Assembly: GCA_040403095.1 (NCBI GenBank)
Contig: JBBALI010000004.1
Span: forward strand, 1 to 64,000
Origin: JAQVCM01 sp040403095
GTDB taxonomy: Bacteria > Bacteroidota > Bacteroidia > Flavobacteriales_D > Crocinitomicaceae
Length of the DNA: 64,000 nt
Direction: 5' to 3'
Each line of letters starts with the position of its first letter. Positions within the stretch are counted from its first letter, which is position 1. This document shows, in pieces, positions 51,431 to 60,890 of this stretch. The translations under genes and the position numbers were made by a program. The notes beneath the pieces are model-generated. The model was not told where the DNA came from and searched no databases. It saw only the letters and a program-made list of their open reading frames with translations.

Positions 51431-53023
51431 ATGAAGTTTTTTGTTTTAGTATTGACATGCTTGTCAACAATATCTATTTTTTCACAAGTAACTCCAAAGC
51501 CTGAAGTTCAGAAGTTTGATGAAGTCTTGACTTATATAAGTAAACTTTATGTAGACGATGTCAATACTCAAAAACTAACAGAATCTGCAATTGAAGGAAT
51601 GCTTGAAAAGCTAGATCCTCATTCAGTATACATTTCTAAAGAAGAAGTGCAAGGCGCGAATGAAAAAATCAATGGGAGTTTTGTTGGAATTGGCATTCGA
51701 TTTCAAGTTTTGAAGGATACTTTGATGGTAGTGGCGACCATTCCTGGTGGTCCATCTGAGAAGTTAGGAATTCTTGCGGGAGATAAAATAATCAAAATTG
51801 AAGGTAAATCAGTAGCTGGTACTGGCTTGAAAACTTCAGATGTTAGAGAAAAGTTAATGGGCGAATTGGGTTCAAAAGTTAAAGTTGAGATCAAAAGAAA
51901 ATCGTCCAAGAAAACGTTAGATTACATTATTACGAGAGATAACATTCCAGTGAATTCGGTTGATTGCGCATACATGGTAACGCCATACACTGGTTATATC
52001 AAATTAACTAGTTTTTCAAGAAATACAACCGAAGAAATTAGAAATAGCCTAAAGTCTTTGAAAAGCAAAGGAATGATAAATTTAATTTTGGATTTACAAG
52101 ACAATGGTGGCGGATTATTATATACAGCCAAAGACGTTTGTGATGAATTTCTTTCCTCTAATAAATTGATCGTTTATTCTGAGGGTAATCATCAGCCAAG
52201 GTCAGATTTGAATGCTGGTTTGAAAGGTCTTTGGGAAAGTGGAAAATTAATTGTTTTGACAAATGAAAATTCTGCTTCTGCGAGCGAGATTGTTTCTGGA
52301 GCTATTCAAGATTGGGATAGGGGATTGATTGTTGGCAGAAGGACTTTTGGCAAAGGATTGGTTCAAAAACCGATTTCTTTGACTGACGGCTCAGAAATTA
52401 GATTAACCATTGCAAGGTATTTTACACCAAGCGGTAGATTTATACAAAAACCTTATGACGATTTGGAATCATATAAAAATGATTATATGGATCGATATTT
52501 AAGGGGAGAATTCACAAATAAAGACAGCATTAAGAAGTTTCCAGATTCTTTAAAATTTAAAACTAAAATTAAAAATAGAACAGTTTATGGTGGAGGTGGT
52601 ATTATGCCTGATGTTTTTGTTCCTTTGGATACAACAGAAATAACTGAATATTACAAGTCATTATCTAGAGGAGGACATTTTAATACTTTTACTTTAAGTT
52701 ATGTGGATAAAATTAGAGACCAAATTTTTCAAAGGCATCCAGATTTTGAATCGTTTAAGAGGGAGTTCGTTTGTGATGAAAAGTTTATGAATGAATTCTT
52801 TGATTTTGTTAAAAAGGAGCAAGAAGATTTGAAATTTGACCAGAAGCAATACAGTATCAGTGAGAAATTAATCAAATTGCGATTGAAAGCAATGCTTGCG
52901 CAAGATTTATGGGGTGCAACTGAATTTTATCAAATCTATAATGAGACTAATGAAATTTTGCAAGCTGCAATAAGATCCATTGAAGGTCCAGATTATGACC
53001 ATGCTGGTTTGGATAAATATTGA
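51431..53023 (+). CDS. S41 family C-terminal processing peptidase (CtpA-like)
   Basis: 530 aa with a signal peptide (MKFFVLVLTCLSTISIFS). The PDZ domain (about 80-165) has GIGIRFQVLKDTLMVV and the substrate-binding loop; the protease domain has LQDNGGGLL and ENSASASEIVSGA with Ser283, and GRRTFGKGLVQ with Lys308, spaced 25 residues as in CtpA/Prc. A C-terminal helical region follows. It cuts periplasmic proteins from their C-terminus. A DUF1573 lipoprotein gene lies 31 bases downstream. Confidence 0.92.
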   Translation: MKFFVLVLTCLSTISIFSQVTPKPEVQKFDEVLTYISKLYVDDVNTQKLTESAIEGMLEKLDPHSVYISKEEVQGANEKINGSFVGIGIRFQVLKDTLMVVATIPGGPSEKLGILAGDKIIKIEGKSVAGTGLKTSDVREKLMGELGSKVKVEIKRKSSKKTLDYIITRDNIPVNSVDCAYMVTPYTGYIKLTSFSRNTTEEIRNSLKSLKSKGMINLILDLQDNGGGLLYTAKDVCDEFLSSNKLIVYSEGNHQPRSDLNAGLKGLWESGKLIVLTNENSASASEIVSGAIQDWDRGLIVGRRTFGKGLVQKPISLTDGSEIRLTIARYFTPSGRFIQKPYDDLESYKNDYMDRYLRGEFTNKDSIKKFPDSLKFKTKIKNRTVYGGGGIMPDVFVPLDTTEITEYYKSLSRGGHFNTFTLSYVDKIRDQIFQRHPDFESFKREFVCDEKFMNEFFDFVKKEQEDLKFDQKQYSISEKLIKLRLKAMLAQDLWGATEFYQIYNETNEILQAAIRSIEGPDYDHAGLDKY

Positions 53024-53054
53024 TTTTTTATAATTTTGAAAAAAAATAAATTTT

Positions 53055-53558
53055 ATGAAAAAGGTTTTTTTATTTGCGTTTTTAGGTTTACTACTGTTCT
53101 CATGTACTGAAGAGAAAAAAAATAATTCAAAGAATAATGGAAGTTCTCTTATTGCAGCAGGAGGACAGTCAGAAGAGGAGTTAAAAGAGAGTTTGAAGGA
53201 GTTTAATGAAAAAGAGGAAAAGAGATTGGCGGAAGAAAAGTCAAGTATTACGACCCTTGAATTTGATAAATTAATTCATGATTTTGGAGATATTAAGCCA
53301 GATACGGATAATAAGTGCAAATTTAAGGTAACAAACACGGGCTCAAAACCTTTAATTATTAGTGATGTTAAAGCGAGTTGTGGTTGTACAACACCACACA
53401 AGCCTGAAAAACCAATTTTACCTGGTAAATCAGATTTTATAGAAGTTGGTTTTCATCCAAATCCTGGACAAGTCAATGAGATTATTAAAACAATAACTGT
53501 CACGGCAAATATTCCCGAAATTACAACAGAAATAAAGATAAGATCGTTTGTAAAATAA
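53055..53558 (+). CDS. DUF1573 lipoprotein (second copy)
   Basis: 167 aa. A lipoprotein signal ends LLLFSC with Cys17, then a ~55-residue Glu/Lys/Asn-rich linker, and the DUF1573 Ig-like domain from ~70: FDKLIHDFGDIKPDT, VTNTGSKPLIISDVKASCGC, TTPHKPEKPILPG. It shares the paired SCxC cysteines with the copy at 12884-13279 but has an added linker. It lies between the S41 protease and the sensor kinase genes and is probably cotranscribed. Confidence 0.88.
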   Translation: MKKVFLFAFLGLLLFSCTEEKKNNSKNNGSSLIAAGGQSEEELKESLKEFNEKEEKRLAEEKSSITTLEFDKLIHDFGDIKPDTDNKCKFKVTNTGSKPLIISDVKASCGCTTPHKPEKPILPGKSDFIEVGFHPNPGQVNEIIKTITVTANIPEITTEIKIRSFVK

Positions 53559-53593
53559 GTTAAACTAGGACATAGAACTTTAATTGTAACTAT

Positions 53594-56497
53594 TTGAATT
53601 TTAATCTAAATAGCAGATTTTTTAACTTAGTTATTACACTATTCATTAGTTTTGTGTTTCAAACTTTAGTTTTTTCTCAATTAACTGAACCACAGCCAAA
53701 ATTTCATTCTTACACAGTTGAAGATGGTTTGCCTAGCTCAGAAACATATTTCATTCATCAAGATAAAAAAGGTTTTATTTGGATTTGCACTGATAGAGGT
53801 GTTGTTCAATTTGATGGTTATAAATTCAAACTATTTACCAAAGCGCAAGGTCTGACAGATAATGTAGTTTTTAAAATTTATGAAGATTTTAAGGGAAGAA
53901 TTTGGTTTTTGGCATATAATTCAAAACTCTGCTACTTCGAGAATGATAAAATCGTTCAGTATAAATTTAATTATTTGATTGAAAAGAATGGATTGGGCTA
54001 TATTTCTGTTAGTAAGAATCTGTTCGTTGATTCCAACGAAACTGTTTTTTTTTCAGAGTTGTTTAATGGTTTGATTATCATTGATAAGTGGGGGCAAATT
54101 TTACACGAGCACGCAAAAAATGGAATGACAATCCGAAAAAGGGGTAATCAAATTTTCTGGTCTTTTAAACAGAGTTTCGAGATAATTAAAAAGAAAGATT
54201 CAATAAGCGTTTTTAATGATAACGGTCATCAATTGGTTCAAATTTCATCAACATTCGTAAATAGTAGAATATCAGTTACTAGCAGTAAATCAGCAGATTT
54301 GATTTTACTAGATGGCAAATTATTTAATTTCAGAACGAATCAACTCGTGGCAAATTTTGAAGATGCCATTTCAATCAATCTTATAGACAGATCAATGTGG
54401 ATTGGGACATTAAAAGGGGGCGTTTATCATTTTCCTGATATCAGTAACCTATCCGTTTACTCAAAATATTTAAAAAAATATTCAGTTACCTCCGTAACGA
54501 AAGACAAAGCTGGGGGATATTGGTTCTCAACACTTGAAAAAGGTGTATTTTATTCGCCCTCCATGGCGATAAAAAACTATAGTTTGGAAGAAGGATTAAT
54601 TGACGATGAAGTAAGTAGTATTGGAGGAATAAAGGATAATATCTATTTAGGTTATTTAACTGGAAAGTGGCAAAACATCTACTACCCAAAGTACTCTAGT
54701 TATTTAAAAACAACTAATTTCCGCACGGTAATAGGAAATTCTAAAAATGAAGTTTACATCTCGGCAAAAAATACTCAAAAGTTGATTTCTGGGAGACTAT
54801 CAAAAAAGATTTTGGGAGTTTGGTCAGCTGATTTTTTCTACCAAGACCCAAACATGTATTTTGTAAATGAAGGGATTTATAAGGTTGATTTTAATGGTGA
54901 TATAAGGGAGTTGTATTACCATCCTTTAGATTATACTAAAGATAAAAAGAACCTAATTCAAACAATTATGGTTGATCCTTCGCAAAGAGTTTGGGTTGGA
55001 ACATTGAAAGGATTGTATTTTTTGGACGGCAAACATTTGTCAAAGAAAGGATTGAGTCATTCACTTTTTAAAGAAAGGGTTTCGGACCTTGTTTATCATC
55101 CCTTTTTTAAAAACATTGTTGCAACTAGAGGAGAAGGTATTTATTTTTTTCATAAAGGAAATATTTTTAGACGCTTTACAAACAAAGATGGACTTTTAAG
55201 TAATATAATTAATGTGCTGTACCTTGATCAAGATAACGGCTTATGGGTTGGTACAAGTAAAGGTTTGAATTACATTTTCTTGAACAATAAAGGACAAATT
55301 AAAATAGAATCATTTACTACTTTTCATGGACTTTGCTCAAATGAAATAACTTCAGTTTATAGATACAAGCAATTGGTTTATGTTGCTACTAAAAATGGAC
55401 TAGCAGTAATTGATTTACTGAATTTCAAAAGAAATTATAGTGCTAATAAACTTAGCGTCACACATTTTGAAACTGCAAATATGAATTTTAAACCATTGAA
55501 ATTTAATATCTTAAGTTCGGATGAGTCTGTTGTAAAACTCTCATTTCGGAATGATAATTATAGAACTCTGCAAGCAGGATTGTATCAATATCGATTCAAT
55601 AAGAACAGTAAATGGATTACTACTTCAATTCCCGATATCACTTTAATTAATCCGTTACCAGGAATTTATGATTTAGAAGTAAAATATCAAAATGAAGATG
55701 GTATTTGGTCTAAGTCCCAACATATTTTGTATTTTGCAATTGATGAGATTTTTTATAAAAAGCCTATATTTCTGCTAATATCTTTTTTGTTTCTAAGTTT
55801 TATAGTTTACTTGATTTTTAGATTTAGAATCAAACAAATTAAAAAGAAGCATTTTTTAAACGGAAAAATTAATCATTTGGAGCAGAAAGCTTTACAAGCG
55901 CAAATGAATCCCCACTTTATTTTTAATGCGCTCAATTCGATACAAAGTTTTTTGGTTTATGAGGAGAATATAAAGGCAGAAAAATATTTATTGACTTTTT
56001 CACAGTTAATTAGACAAACACTAACAAATTCTCGAGAGCCTAATATTTCGATTCAAAATGAAATAGAAATATTAGAAAAGTACTTGGAGCTCGAAAGAAT
56101 GCGTTTCAGAGATAAATTTGCATATGAAATTCATTTAAACTTGATGAATAATGAATTGTCTAAAAAGATACCGAACATGTTAATTCAGCCGTTTGTTGAA
56201 AATGCTGTGATTCATGGTTTTTCGACGTTAGAATCAGGTGGAAAAATTGATATTTTTATAGAATCTGTTGATGAAAACCAAATTCGTTGTATCGTAGAAG
56301 ATAATGGAATAGGAAGAAGGAAAGCTTTGCAACAATCGAACAAAGATCACGTTTCTTTTGCAACAACCATCACGGAAGAAAGGTTGAAGGCCTTTGAAAA
56401 AAAGCACAGGATTCATTTCAAAATTGAAACTATTGATATTTTTAATAATGACGGAACAACTGGAACCAAAGTAATTATAAATCTACCTTTAATGTAA
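53594..56497 (+). CDS. hybrid beta-propeller sensor histidine kinase (LytS/Reg_prop type)
   Basis: 967 aa. The start is TTG at 53594: the upstream in-frame TAG at 53573-53575 leaves no ATG, and a signal peptide follows (ending TLVFSQ). Periplasmic two-component propeller repeats (HQDKKGFIWICTDRGVVQFDG and similar) cover ~30-640, a Y_Y_Y domain ~650-720, and one membrane helix (FLLISFLFLSFIVYLIFRF) at ~722-742. In the cytoplasm His774 in MNPHFIFNALNSI is phosphorylated; the HATPase has VENAVIHGF and EDNGIGRRKA. The ligand is unknown. The LytTR regulator follows 4 bases later. Confidence 0.94.
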   Translation: MNFNLNSRFFNLVITLFISFVFQTLVFSQLTEPQPKFHSYTVEDGLPSSETYFIHQDKKGFIWICTDRGVVQFDGYKFKLFTKAQGLTDNVVFKIYEDFKGRIWFLAYNSKLCYFENDKIVQYKFNYLIEKNGLGYISVSKNLFVDSNETVFFSELFNGLIIIDKWGQILHEHAKNGMTIRKRGNQIFWSFKQSFEIIKKKDSISVFNDNGHQLVQISSTFVNSRISVTSSKSADLILLDGKLFNFRTNQLVANFEDAISINLIDRSMWIGTLKGGVYHFPDISNLSVYSKYLKKYSVTSVTKDKAGGYWFSTLEKGVFYSPSMAIKNYSLEEGLIDDEVSSIGGIKDNIYLGYLTGKWQNIYYPKYSSYLKTTNFRTVIGNSKNEVYISAKNTQKLISGRLSKKILGVWSADFFYQDPNMYFVNEGIYKVDFNGDIRELYYHPLDYTKDKKNLIQTIMVDPSQRVWVGTLKGLYFLDGKHLSKKGLSHSLFKERVSDLVYHPFFKNIVATRGEGIYFFHKGNIFRRFTNKDGLLSNIINVLYLDQDNGLWVGTSKGLNYIFLNNKGQIKIESFTTFHGLCSNEITSVYRYKQLVYVATKNGLAVIDLLNFKRNYSANKLSVTHFETANMNFKPLKFNILSSDESVVKLSFRNDNYRTLQAGLYQYRFNKNSKWITTSIPDITLINPLPGIYDLEVKYQNEDGIWSKSQHILYFAIDEIFYKKPIFLLISFLFLSFIVYLIFRFRIKQIKKKHFLNGKINHLEQKALQAQMNPHFIFNALNSIQSFLVYEENIKAEKYLLTFSQLIRQTLTNSREPNISIQNEIEILEKYLELERMRFRDKFAYEIHLNLMNNELSKKIPNMLIQPFVENAVIHGFSTLESGGKIDIFIESVDENQIRCIVEDNGIGRRKALQQSNKDHVSFATTITEERLKAFEKKHRIHFKIETIDIFNNDGTTGTKVIINLPLM

Positions 56498-56501
56498 TTT
56501 T

Positions 56502-57248
56502 ATGCAAACAGCTATAATAATTGATGACGAATTTGATGCAAGAAGAATTTTGAAGAAATACCTTGAAAGATATTTCCCAAATATTCGTCTTATTAAAGAG
56601 GCAGATTCTGTAGCAAATGGAGTCAAAGCTATTAATCAACTCAAGCCAGAATTTTTATTTTTAGATATCAAATTAGGTGATGGTACTGGTTTTGATCTAA
56701 TTGATCAATTACATGATTATATTCCAAAAATTATTTTCACAACTGCGTTTGATGAATTTGCTGTGAAAGCATTCCGATATCATGCTATTGATTACTTATT
56801 AAAACCTATAGATCCAGATATTTTTGTTGTTTCTTTAAAGAAAATGATTGAAGAAAAAGGTTCAATAAAAAAGGAAGCTTGGGAAATTGTATTAAATCAA
56901 GTTCAAAATAGTGAAAGAAAAATTGGTATTCCAACGGTAGAAGGAGTAAAGTTTATATTGATTGAAAATATTGTCTATTTTGAAGCAGATGGGTCATATT
57001 GTACTTTAAATTTTAAAGATTCAAAGCCGATGATTATTTCAAAGCCTTTGAGATATTTTGAAGATAAATTAGAAAATGAAAAATCTTTCATTAGACCACA
57101 CAAGTCATTTTTAATTAATCTCAAATATGTTGAAGAATATCAAAAAAGTGATGGTGGGTTTTTGAAATTAAATTCTGGTATAATTGTTCCAATTTCAAGA
57201 AATAAGAAGGAAGAAATTCTTCAAAGTCTTGATGATTATTTTATGTGA
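56502..57248 (+). CDS. LytTR family response regulator
   Basis: 248 aa. A receiver domain has the acidic pocket D8-D9, phosphoacceptor Asp55 in FLFLDIKLGDGTG and the Lys in LLKPIDPD; the C-terminal LytTR DNA-binding domain (about 140-245) has YFEADGSYCTLNF and FIRPHKSFLINLKYV. It is the partner of the upstream kinase (4-base gap). Target genes are not known. The operon has no terminator until 57449. Confidence 0.95.
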   Translation: MQTAIIIDDEFDARRILKKYLERYFPNIRLIKEADSVANGVKAINQLKPEFLFLDIKLGDGTGFDLIDQLHDYIPKIIFTTAFDEFAVKAFRYHAIDYLLKPIDPDIFVVSLKKMIEEKGSIKKEAWEIVLNQVQNSERKIGIPTVEGVKFILIENIVYFEADGSYCTLNFKDSKPMIISKPLRYFEDKLENEKSFIRPHKSFLINLKYVEEYQKSDGGFLKLNSGIIVPISRNKKEEILQSLDDYFM

Positions 57249-57416
57249 TATTTTCATTTTTTCAATAAAGTGACACTTTAGAAACCAAAACTTACCTTTT
57301 GAAAGAATTTTTGGAGCAGATACTACAGAATTATGATCTTTGACTTAGATTAGAAATTAACCCTGCCCAAAAGTATAATTTTATTCATATAAGATGTGCT
57401 GAAAATCTCAACCACC

Positions 57417-57424
57417 TATATTTG
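57417..57424 (+). promoter_or_regulatory. orphan -7 box close to a terminator (possible sRNA promoter)
   Basis: TATATTTG fits TAnnTTTG; no TTG is present at -33. There is no ORF between it and the terminator at 57449-57482. Confidence 0.35.
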
Positions 57425-57448
57425 TTGAATATCAATAAATGTGATTCA

Positions 57449-57482
57449 AAAGGCTGTTTAAGAAATTAAATAGCCTTTTTTT
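57449..57482 (+). terminator. terminator downstream of the LytTR gene
   Basis: AAAGGCTGTTT (57449-57459) pairs with AAATAGCCTTT (57468-57478; one G-T pair), then seven T to 57482. Confidence 0.8.
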
Positions 57483-57494
57483 AGTTTAAATTTT

Positions 57495-57525
57495 GAAAAA
57501 AAAAAAGGAACCTTTCAGTTCCTTT
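57495..57525 (-). terminator. terminator of the RRM gene
   Basis: On the minus strand AAAGGAAC pairs with GTTCCTTT around loop TGAAAG (stem 57504-57525), then a long T tract. Confidence 0.8.
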
Positions 57526-57530
57526 AATAT

Positions 57531-58070
57531 TTAATAATCATCATCGTCATCATAGTCGAAACGTGGTTTTTTACCACTTTTCTTATATGCTTCCATTTTA
57601 TGTGTCTTTGGTTTTGATTCAGATTTTTTACTCAATGGTGCTTCCTTTTTTCGACCTTCGGTTTTTATGTTTTCCGGCGATATGAAGGGATTAAAAGCAA
57701 CCGGTGGATCCACTTTTTTGTAATCATTATTCAGCGGTTTATCAGTTGGTCTCGCAAAAGGTTTTCTATCAGATGAAAAATCTTTTCTTGGATTACTCGA
57801 AAAGTCTCTTTTAGGGCGATTGTCTTCTCTGCTTTCAGCTTGTTTTACAGCAATTTCTCTGCCATGCATCGTCAAGCCATCTAAGGATTTAATAGCTGCT
57901 TGAGCGTCGTCATCGTTTTCCATCTCAATAAACGCAAAGCCTTTCGACTTACCTGTCTCTTTATCAATGGCTAAAGAAGCTTTATTCACTTGGCCGAATT
58001 GCTCAAAAGCACTTTTTAATTCTTCTTGAGTAACGCCATAGTCCAATCTGGCAACAAAAATATTCGTCAT
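57531..58070 (-). CDS. RRM RNA-binding protein with disordered C-terminal tail
   Basis: 179 aa. A single RNA recognition motif covers residues 1-80: MTNIFVARLDYGVT holds RNP2 (IFVARL), and KGFAFIEM is RNP1. The tail (~80-179) is rich in Arg, Lys, Pro, Ser and Asp, has FSSNPRKDFSSDRKPFARP, and ends in a run of Asp (DYDDDDDY). Bacterial RRM proteins of this size are often cold-induced RNA chaperones. It is probably expressed alone, with a terminator. Confidence 0.9.
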   Translation of the reverse strand: MTNIFVARLDYGVTQEELKSAFEQFGQVNKASLAIDKETGKSKGFAFIEMENDDDAQAAIKSLDGLTMHGREIAVKQAESREDNRPKRDFSSNPRKDFSSDRKPFARPTDKPLNNDYKKVDPPVAFNPFISPENIKTEGRKKEAPLSKKSESKPKTHKMEAYKKSGKKPRFDYDDDDDY

Positions 58071-58245
58071 ATATAATTAAAAATAAGGAGATTTAACTCC
58101 TTAACTTGTTTCAGCAAATTATTTTAAATAAACTTATCGCCCCGAAAGTAATAAATTTTTGATTTCTTACCAAAAGTACTAAAAAAAAATATCTTAAATC
58201 AATTTCAATGCAAATTAACTATATTCGTATTCCAAAAAAAAATAA

Positions 58246-59718
58246 ATGAGTCCATTACTGATTGCAGCAGTGTTAATCACCTATTTTGCGGTGCTGATTT
58301 TAATTGCAAATTTGACATCTAAAAATGCCACATCCGAAACTTTTTTTTCAGGAAATAAAGAAAGTAAATGGTATTTAGTTGCATTTGGAATGATCGGTAC
58401 ATCCTTATCTGGTGTCACTTTTATTTCAGTTCCTGGATCTGTTGGTGCGAGTGGATTTTACTATTATCAATTAGTCATTGGCTTTTTCATAGGTTATTTT
58501 GTTGTTGCTTATGTTCTTTTACCTCTTTACTATAAGTACAATTTAACTTCAATCTATCGTTTTTTAGAATATAGACTTGGTTTTACAGCATACAAATGGG
58601 GTGCAGGATATTTTATTTTGTCAAGAACTCTAGGTGCTACTGTTAGATTGTATTTAGTGATCAATGTGATGCAAATTTTTGTTTTAGATGAACTTGGAAT
58701 TCCATTTTGGTTAACCACCGTTTTGACAATGATGATGATAATTATTTATACTTTCAAAGGAGGCGTAAAAACGATCGTTTGGACGGATACTTTGCAAACA
58801 TTCTTCATGCTGTTGGCTTTGGTCGTTTGTATTTTTTCCATTAAAGAAGCCTTGCATTGGAATTGGTCGACAATCTGGAAAGACATGCAGGAAAGCGATA
58901 TGACCAAATTGTGGAGTACAGATATTCATCGAAAAGATCATTTTCTTAAGCATATTTTGGGTGGTGCTTTTATAACGATTACGATGACCGGTTTGGATCA
59001 GGAAATGATGCAGAAAAATATCAGTGTGAAAACCTTAAAAGATGCACAAAAGAATATCATCACTTTTAGTTTTGTGTTATTGATTGTCAATGCTTTGTTT
59101 TTGCTTTTGGGTGGAATTTTATACGTTTTTGCAAAAAAGAATGGTTGGGAATTTGCTCCTGATGATATGTTCCCTTCAATTATCCAACAACATTTACCTC
59201 AGGGAATTTTCTTGATTTTTATTATTGGTTTAATTTCAGCGCTTTTCCCTTCTGTTGATGGTGCAATCACTGCGTTAACTTCCACTTTTTGCATTGATAT
59301 CCTTGGCTTTCACAGAAGATCTGACATGGATGAAAAGCAAAAAAATAAATTGAGAAAACAAATTCATATCGGTTTTGCAATCCTTTTTACTTTGTTGGTT
59401 TTCTTTTTCAAGTGGAAAAATGATAAAAGTATCATTGATTTAGTTTTCATAATTGCAGCCTATACTTATGGACCATTATTGGGTTTGTTTTCCTTTGGAA
59501 TTCTAACCAAACGATCAATTAACAATTCCTTGGTTCCATTCATTTGTATTTTATCGCCTGTCATTTGCTATGTTTTTGATTATTATTCTAAAACAATGTT
59601 TGATGGCTACATCTTTGGAAATGAAATTCTTATTTTGAATGGTTCAATTACTTTCATAGGCTTGTTTCTTATCTCAAAAAAGAGTAATTCAACTGACATT
59701 CAATCTTTAAAAGCTTAA
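58246..59718 (+). CDS. sodium:solute symporter family protein (SSS)
   Basis: 490 aa with about 13 membrane helices. The SSS signature GTSLSGVTFISVPG is at ~60-75, and FKGGVKTIVWTDTLQTFFMLL further on marks the typical fold. The central GLDQEMMQKNISVKTLKDAQ loop is also a family block. It uses Na+ to take up a small molecule; the substrate cannot be told. The GlmU-like gene follows after 1 base. Confidence 0.92.
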   Translation: MSPLLIAAVLITYFAVLILIANLTSKNATSETFFSGNKESKWYLVAFGMIGTSLSGVTFISVPGSVGASGFYYYQLVIGFFIGYFVVAYVLLPLYYKYNLTSIYRFLEYRLGFTAYKWGAGYFILSRTLGATVRLYLVINVMQIFVLDELGIPFWLTTVLTMMMIIIYTFKGGVKTIVWTDTLQTFFMLLALVVCIFSIKEALHWNWSTIWKDMQESDMTKLWSTDIHRKDHFLKHILGGAFITITMTGLDQEMMQKNISVKTLKDAQKNIITFSFVLLIVNALFLLLGGILYVFAKKNGWEFAPDDMFPSIIQQHLPQGIFLIFIIGLISALFPSVDGAITALTSTFCIDILGFHRRSDMDEKQKNKLRKQIHIGFAILFTLLVFFFKWKNDKSIIDLVFIIAAYTYGPLLGLFSFGILTKRSINNSLVPFICILSPVICYVFDYYSKTMFDGYIFGNEILILNGSITFIGLFLISKKSNSTDIQSLKA

Positions 59719-59719
59719 T

Positions 59720-60853
59720 ATGAAAATTTTATTACACGATAATCACTTGCATTTACGATTTGCACCTTTAACTTTGACTCGACCTGTCGGAAATTTGAGG
59801 ATGGGAATTCTAACAAATGATGAAAGGTGGCAAAAACTAGTAGCTGAATCTGAAATATATTTTGAAACTGAAAAATACCTGACAACCAAGTTTAAAACTA
59901 CAGAAAATGCTGATTTCATTGTCAATGCAGCAGTTATTCCCACTGAGGAATTGGTTTTAGCATCGATGAATCTCAAGGATGGAGACTTGCTAGTTCAAGG
60001 AAATCAATGGTTGGTTAAAAAGGGAATTGATGCATCAAACAAAATTGAATTTAAGGGAAATTTAGTGATTCTGGAAAATCGTTGGGATATTTATCAATAC
60101 AATGGTGTGGTTTTGAAGTCTGATTTTGAATTAATTACAAAAGGAAGAGTTTCTCAAAAACTATCATCAACCAATATAGTTATTGGAGATGAAACACAAA
60201 TCTTTTTGGAAGAAGGCGCGCAAGTAGAAGCATCTATTTTAAATGTCAAAGAAGGTCCAATTTACATTGGTAAAAATGCAGAAATAATGGAAGGTTCTGT
60301 TGTTCGCGGACCATTGGCACTTTGCGAATCTGCTGGATTGAAACTCTCAACCAAAGTTTATGGACCTACAACACTTGGTCCACATTGCAAAGTAGGAGGA
60401 GAGGTCAATAATGTTGTTTTTCAAGCGTATTCAAACAAAGGTCACGATGGATTTTTAGGGAATTCAGTGGTTGGTGAATGGTGTAATTTAGGAGCGGATA
60501 CAAATTCTTCCAACTTAAAAAATAATTACAGCAAAGTGAGTGCTTATTCCTACGAAACTGGAAAAATTGAAAAGACCGATGTTCAATTCATGGGTTTAAT
60601 CATGGGAGATCATAGTAAATCTGGAATTAATACAATGTTCAATACAGCTACAGTCGTGGGTGTTTCTGCGAATATTTATGGAGCTGACTTTCCTGAGAAA
60701 GTGATTGATTCATTTTTATGGGGTGGAGCAGGAGGATTTGTTCCATTTAAACTAGAAAAAGCAATTGAAGTGGCCAAAGCGATGATGTCAAGAAGACAGG
60801 TTGATTTTACAGCTGGTGATTTGGAGATTTTTACTCATTTATCAAACAAATAG
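59720..60853 (+). CDS. GlmU-like protein with left-handed beta-helix (NTP_transf_4 family)
   Basis: 377 aa. The start MKILLHDNHLHLRFAPLTLTRPVGNLRMG has the LTxTRPV motif of the Bacteroidota GlmU-family proteins. The C-terminal half is a hexapeptide repeat helix (KNAEIMEGSVVRGPLALCESAG, GPTTLGPHCKVGGEV). The family is thought to act on sugar nucleotides, but the nucleotidyl-binding Gly-rich loop is not conserved. It lies 1 base after the symporter gene; a direct link is not evident. Confidence 0.78.
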   Translation: MKILLHDNHLHLRFAPLTLTRPVGNLRMGILTNDERWQKLVAESEIYFETEKYLTTKFKTTENADFIVNAAVIPTEELVLASMNLKDGDLLVQGNQWLVKKGIDASNKIEFKGNLVILENRWDIYQYNGVVLKSDFELITKGRVSQKLSSTNIVIGDETQIFLEEGAQVEASILNVKEGPIYIGKNAEIMEGSVVRGPLALCESAGLKLSTKVYGPTTLGPHCKVGGEVNNVVFQAYSNKGHDGFLGNSVVGEWCNLGADTNSSNLKNNYSKVSAYSYETGKIEKTDVQFMGLIMGDHSKSGINTMFNTATVVGVSANIYGADFPEKVIDSFLWGGAGGFVPFKLEKAIEVAKAMMSRRQVDFTAGDLEIFTHLSNK

Positions 60854-60857
60854 GCAT

Positions 60858-60885
60858 AAAAAAGCCCTGCCAACAGCAAGGCTTT
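60858..60885 (-). terminator. terminator of the lipocalin-like gene
   Basis: On the minus strand AAAGCCTTGC pairs with GCAGGGCTTT (one T-G pair) around loop TGTTG; the stem is at 60861-60885 and is followed by a T run. Confidence 0.75.
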
Positions 60886-60890
60886 AATAT

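Noticed and set aside
57267..57283. AAAGTG-A-CACTTT palindrome as a terminator
   Set aside because: The loop would be a single base, and no T tract follows; at most it could be an operator half-site.
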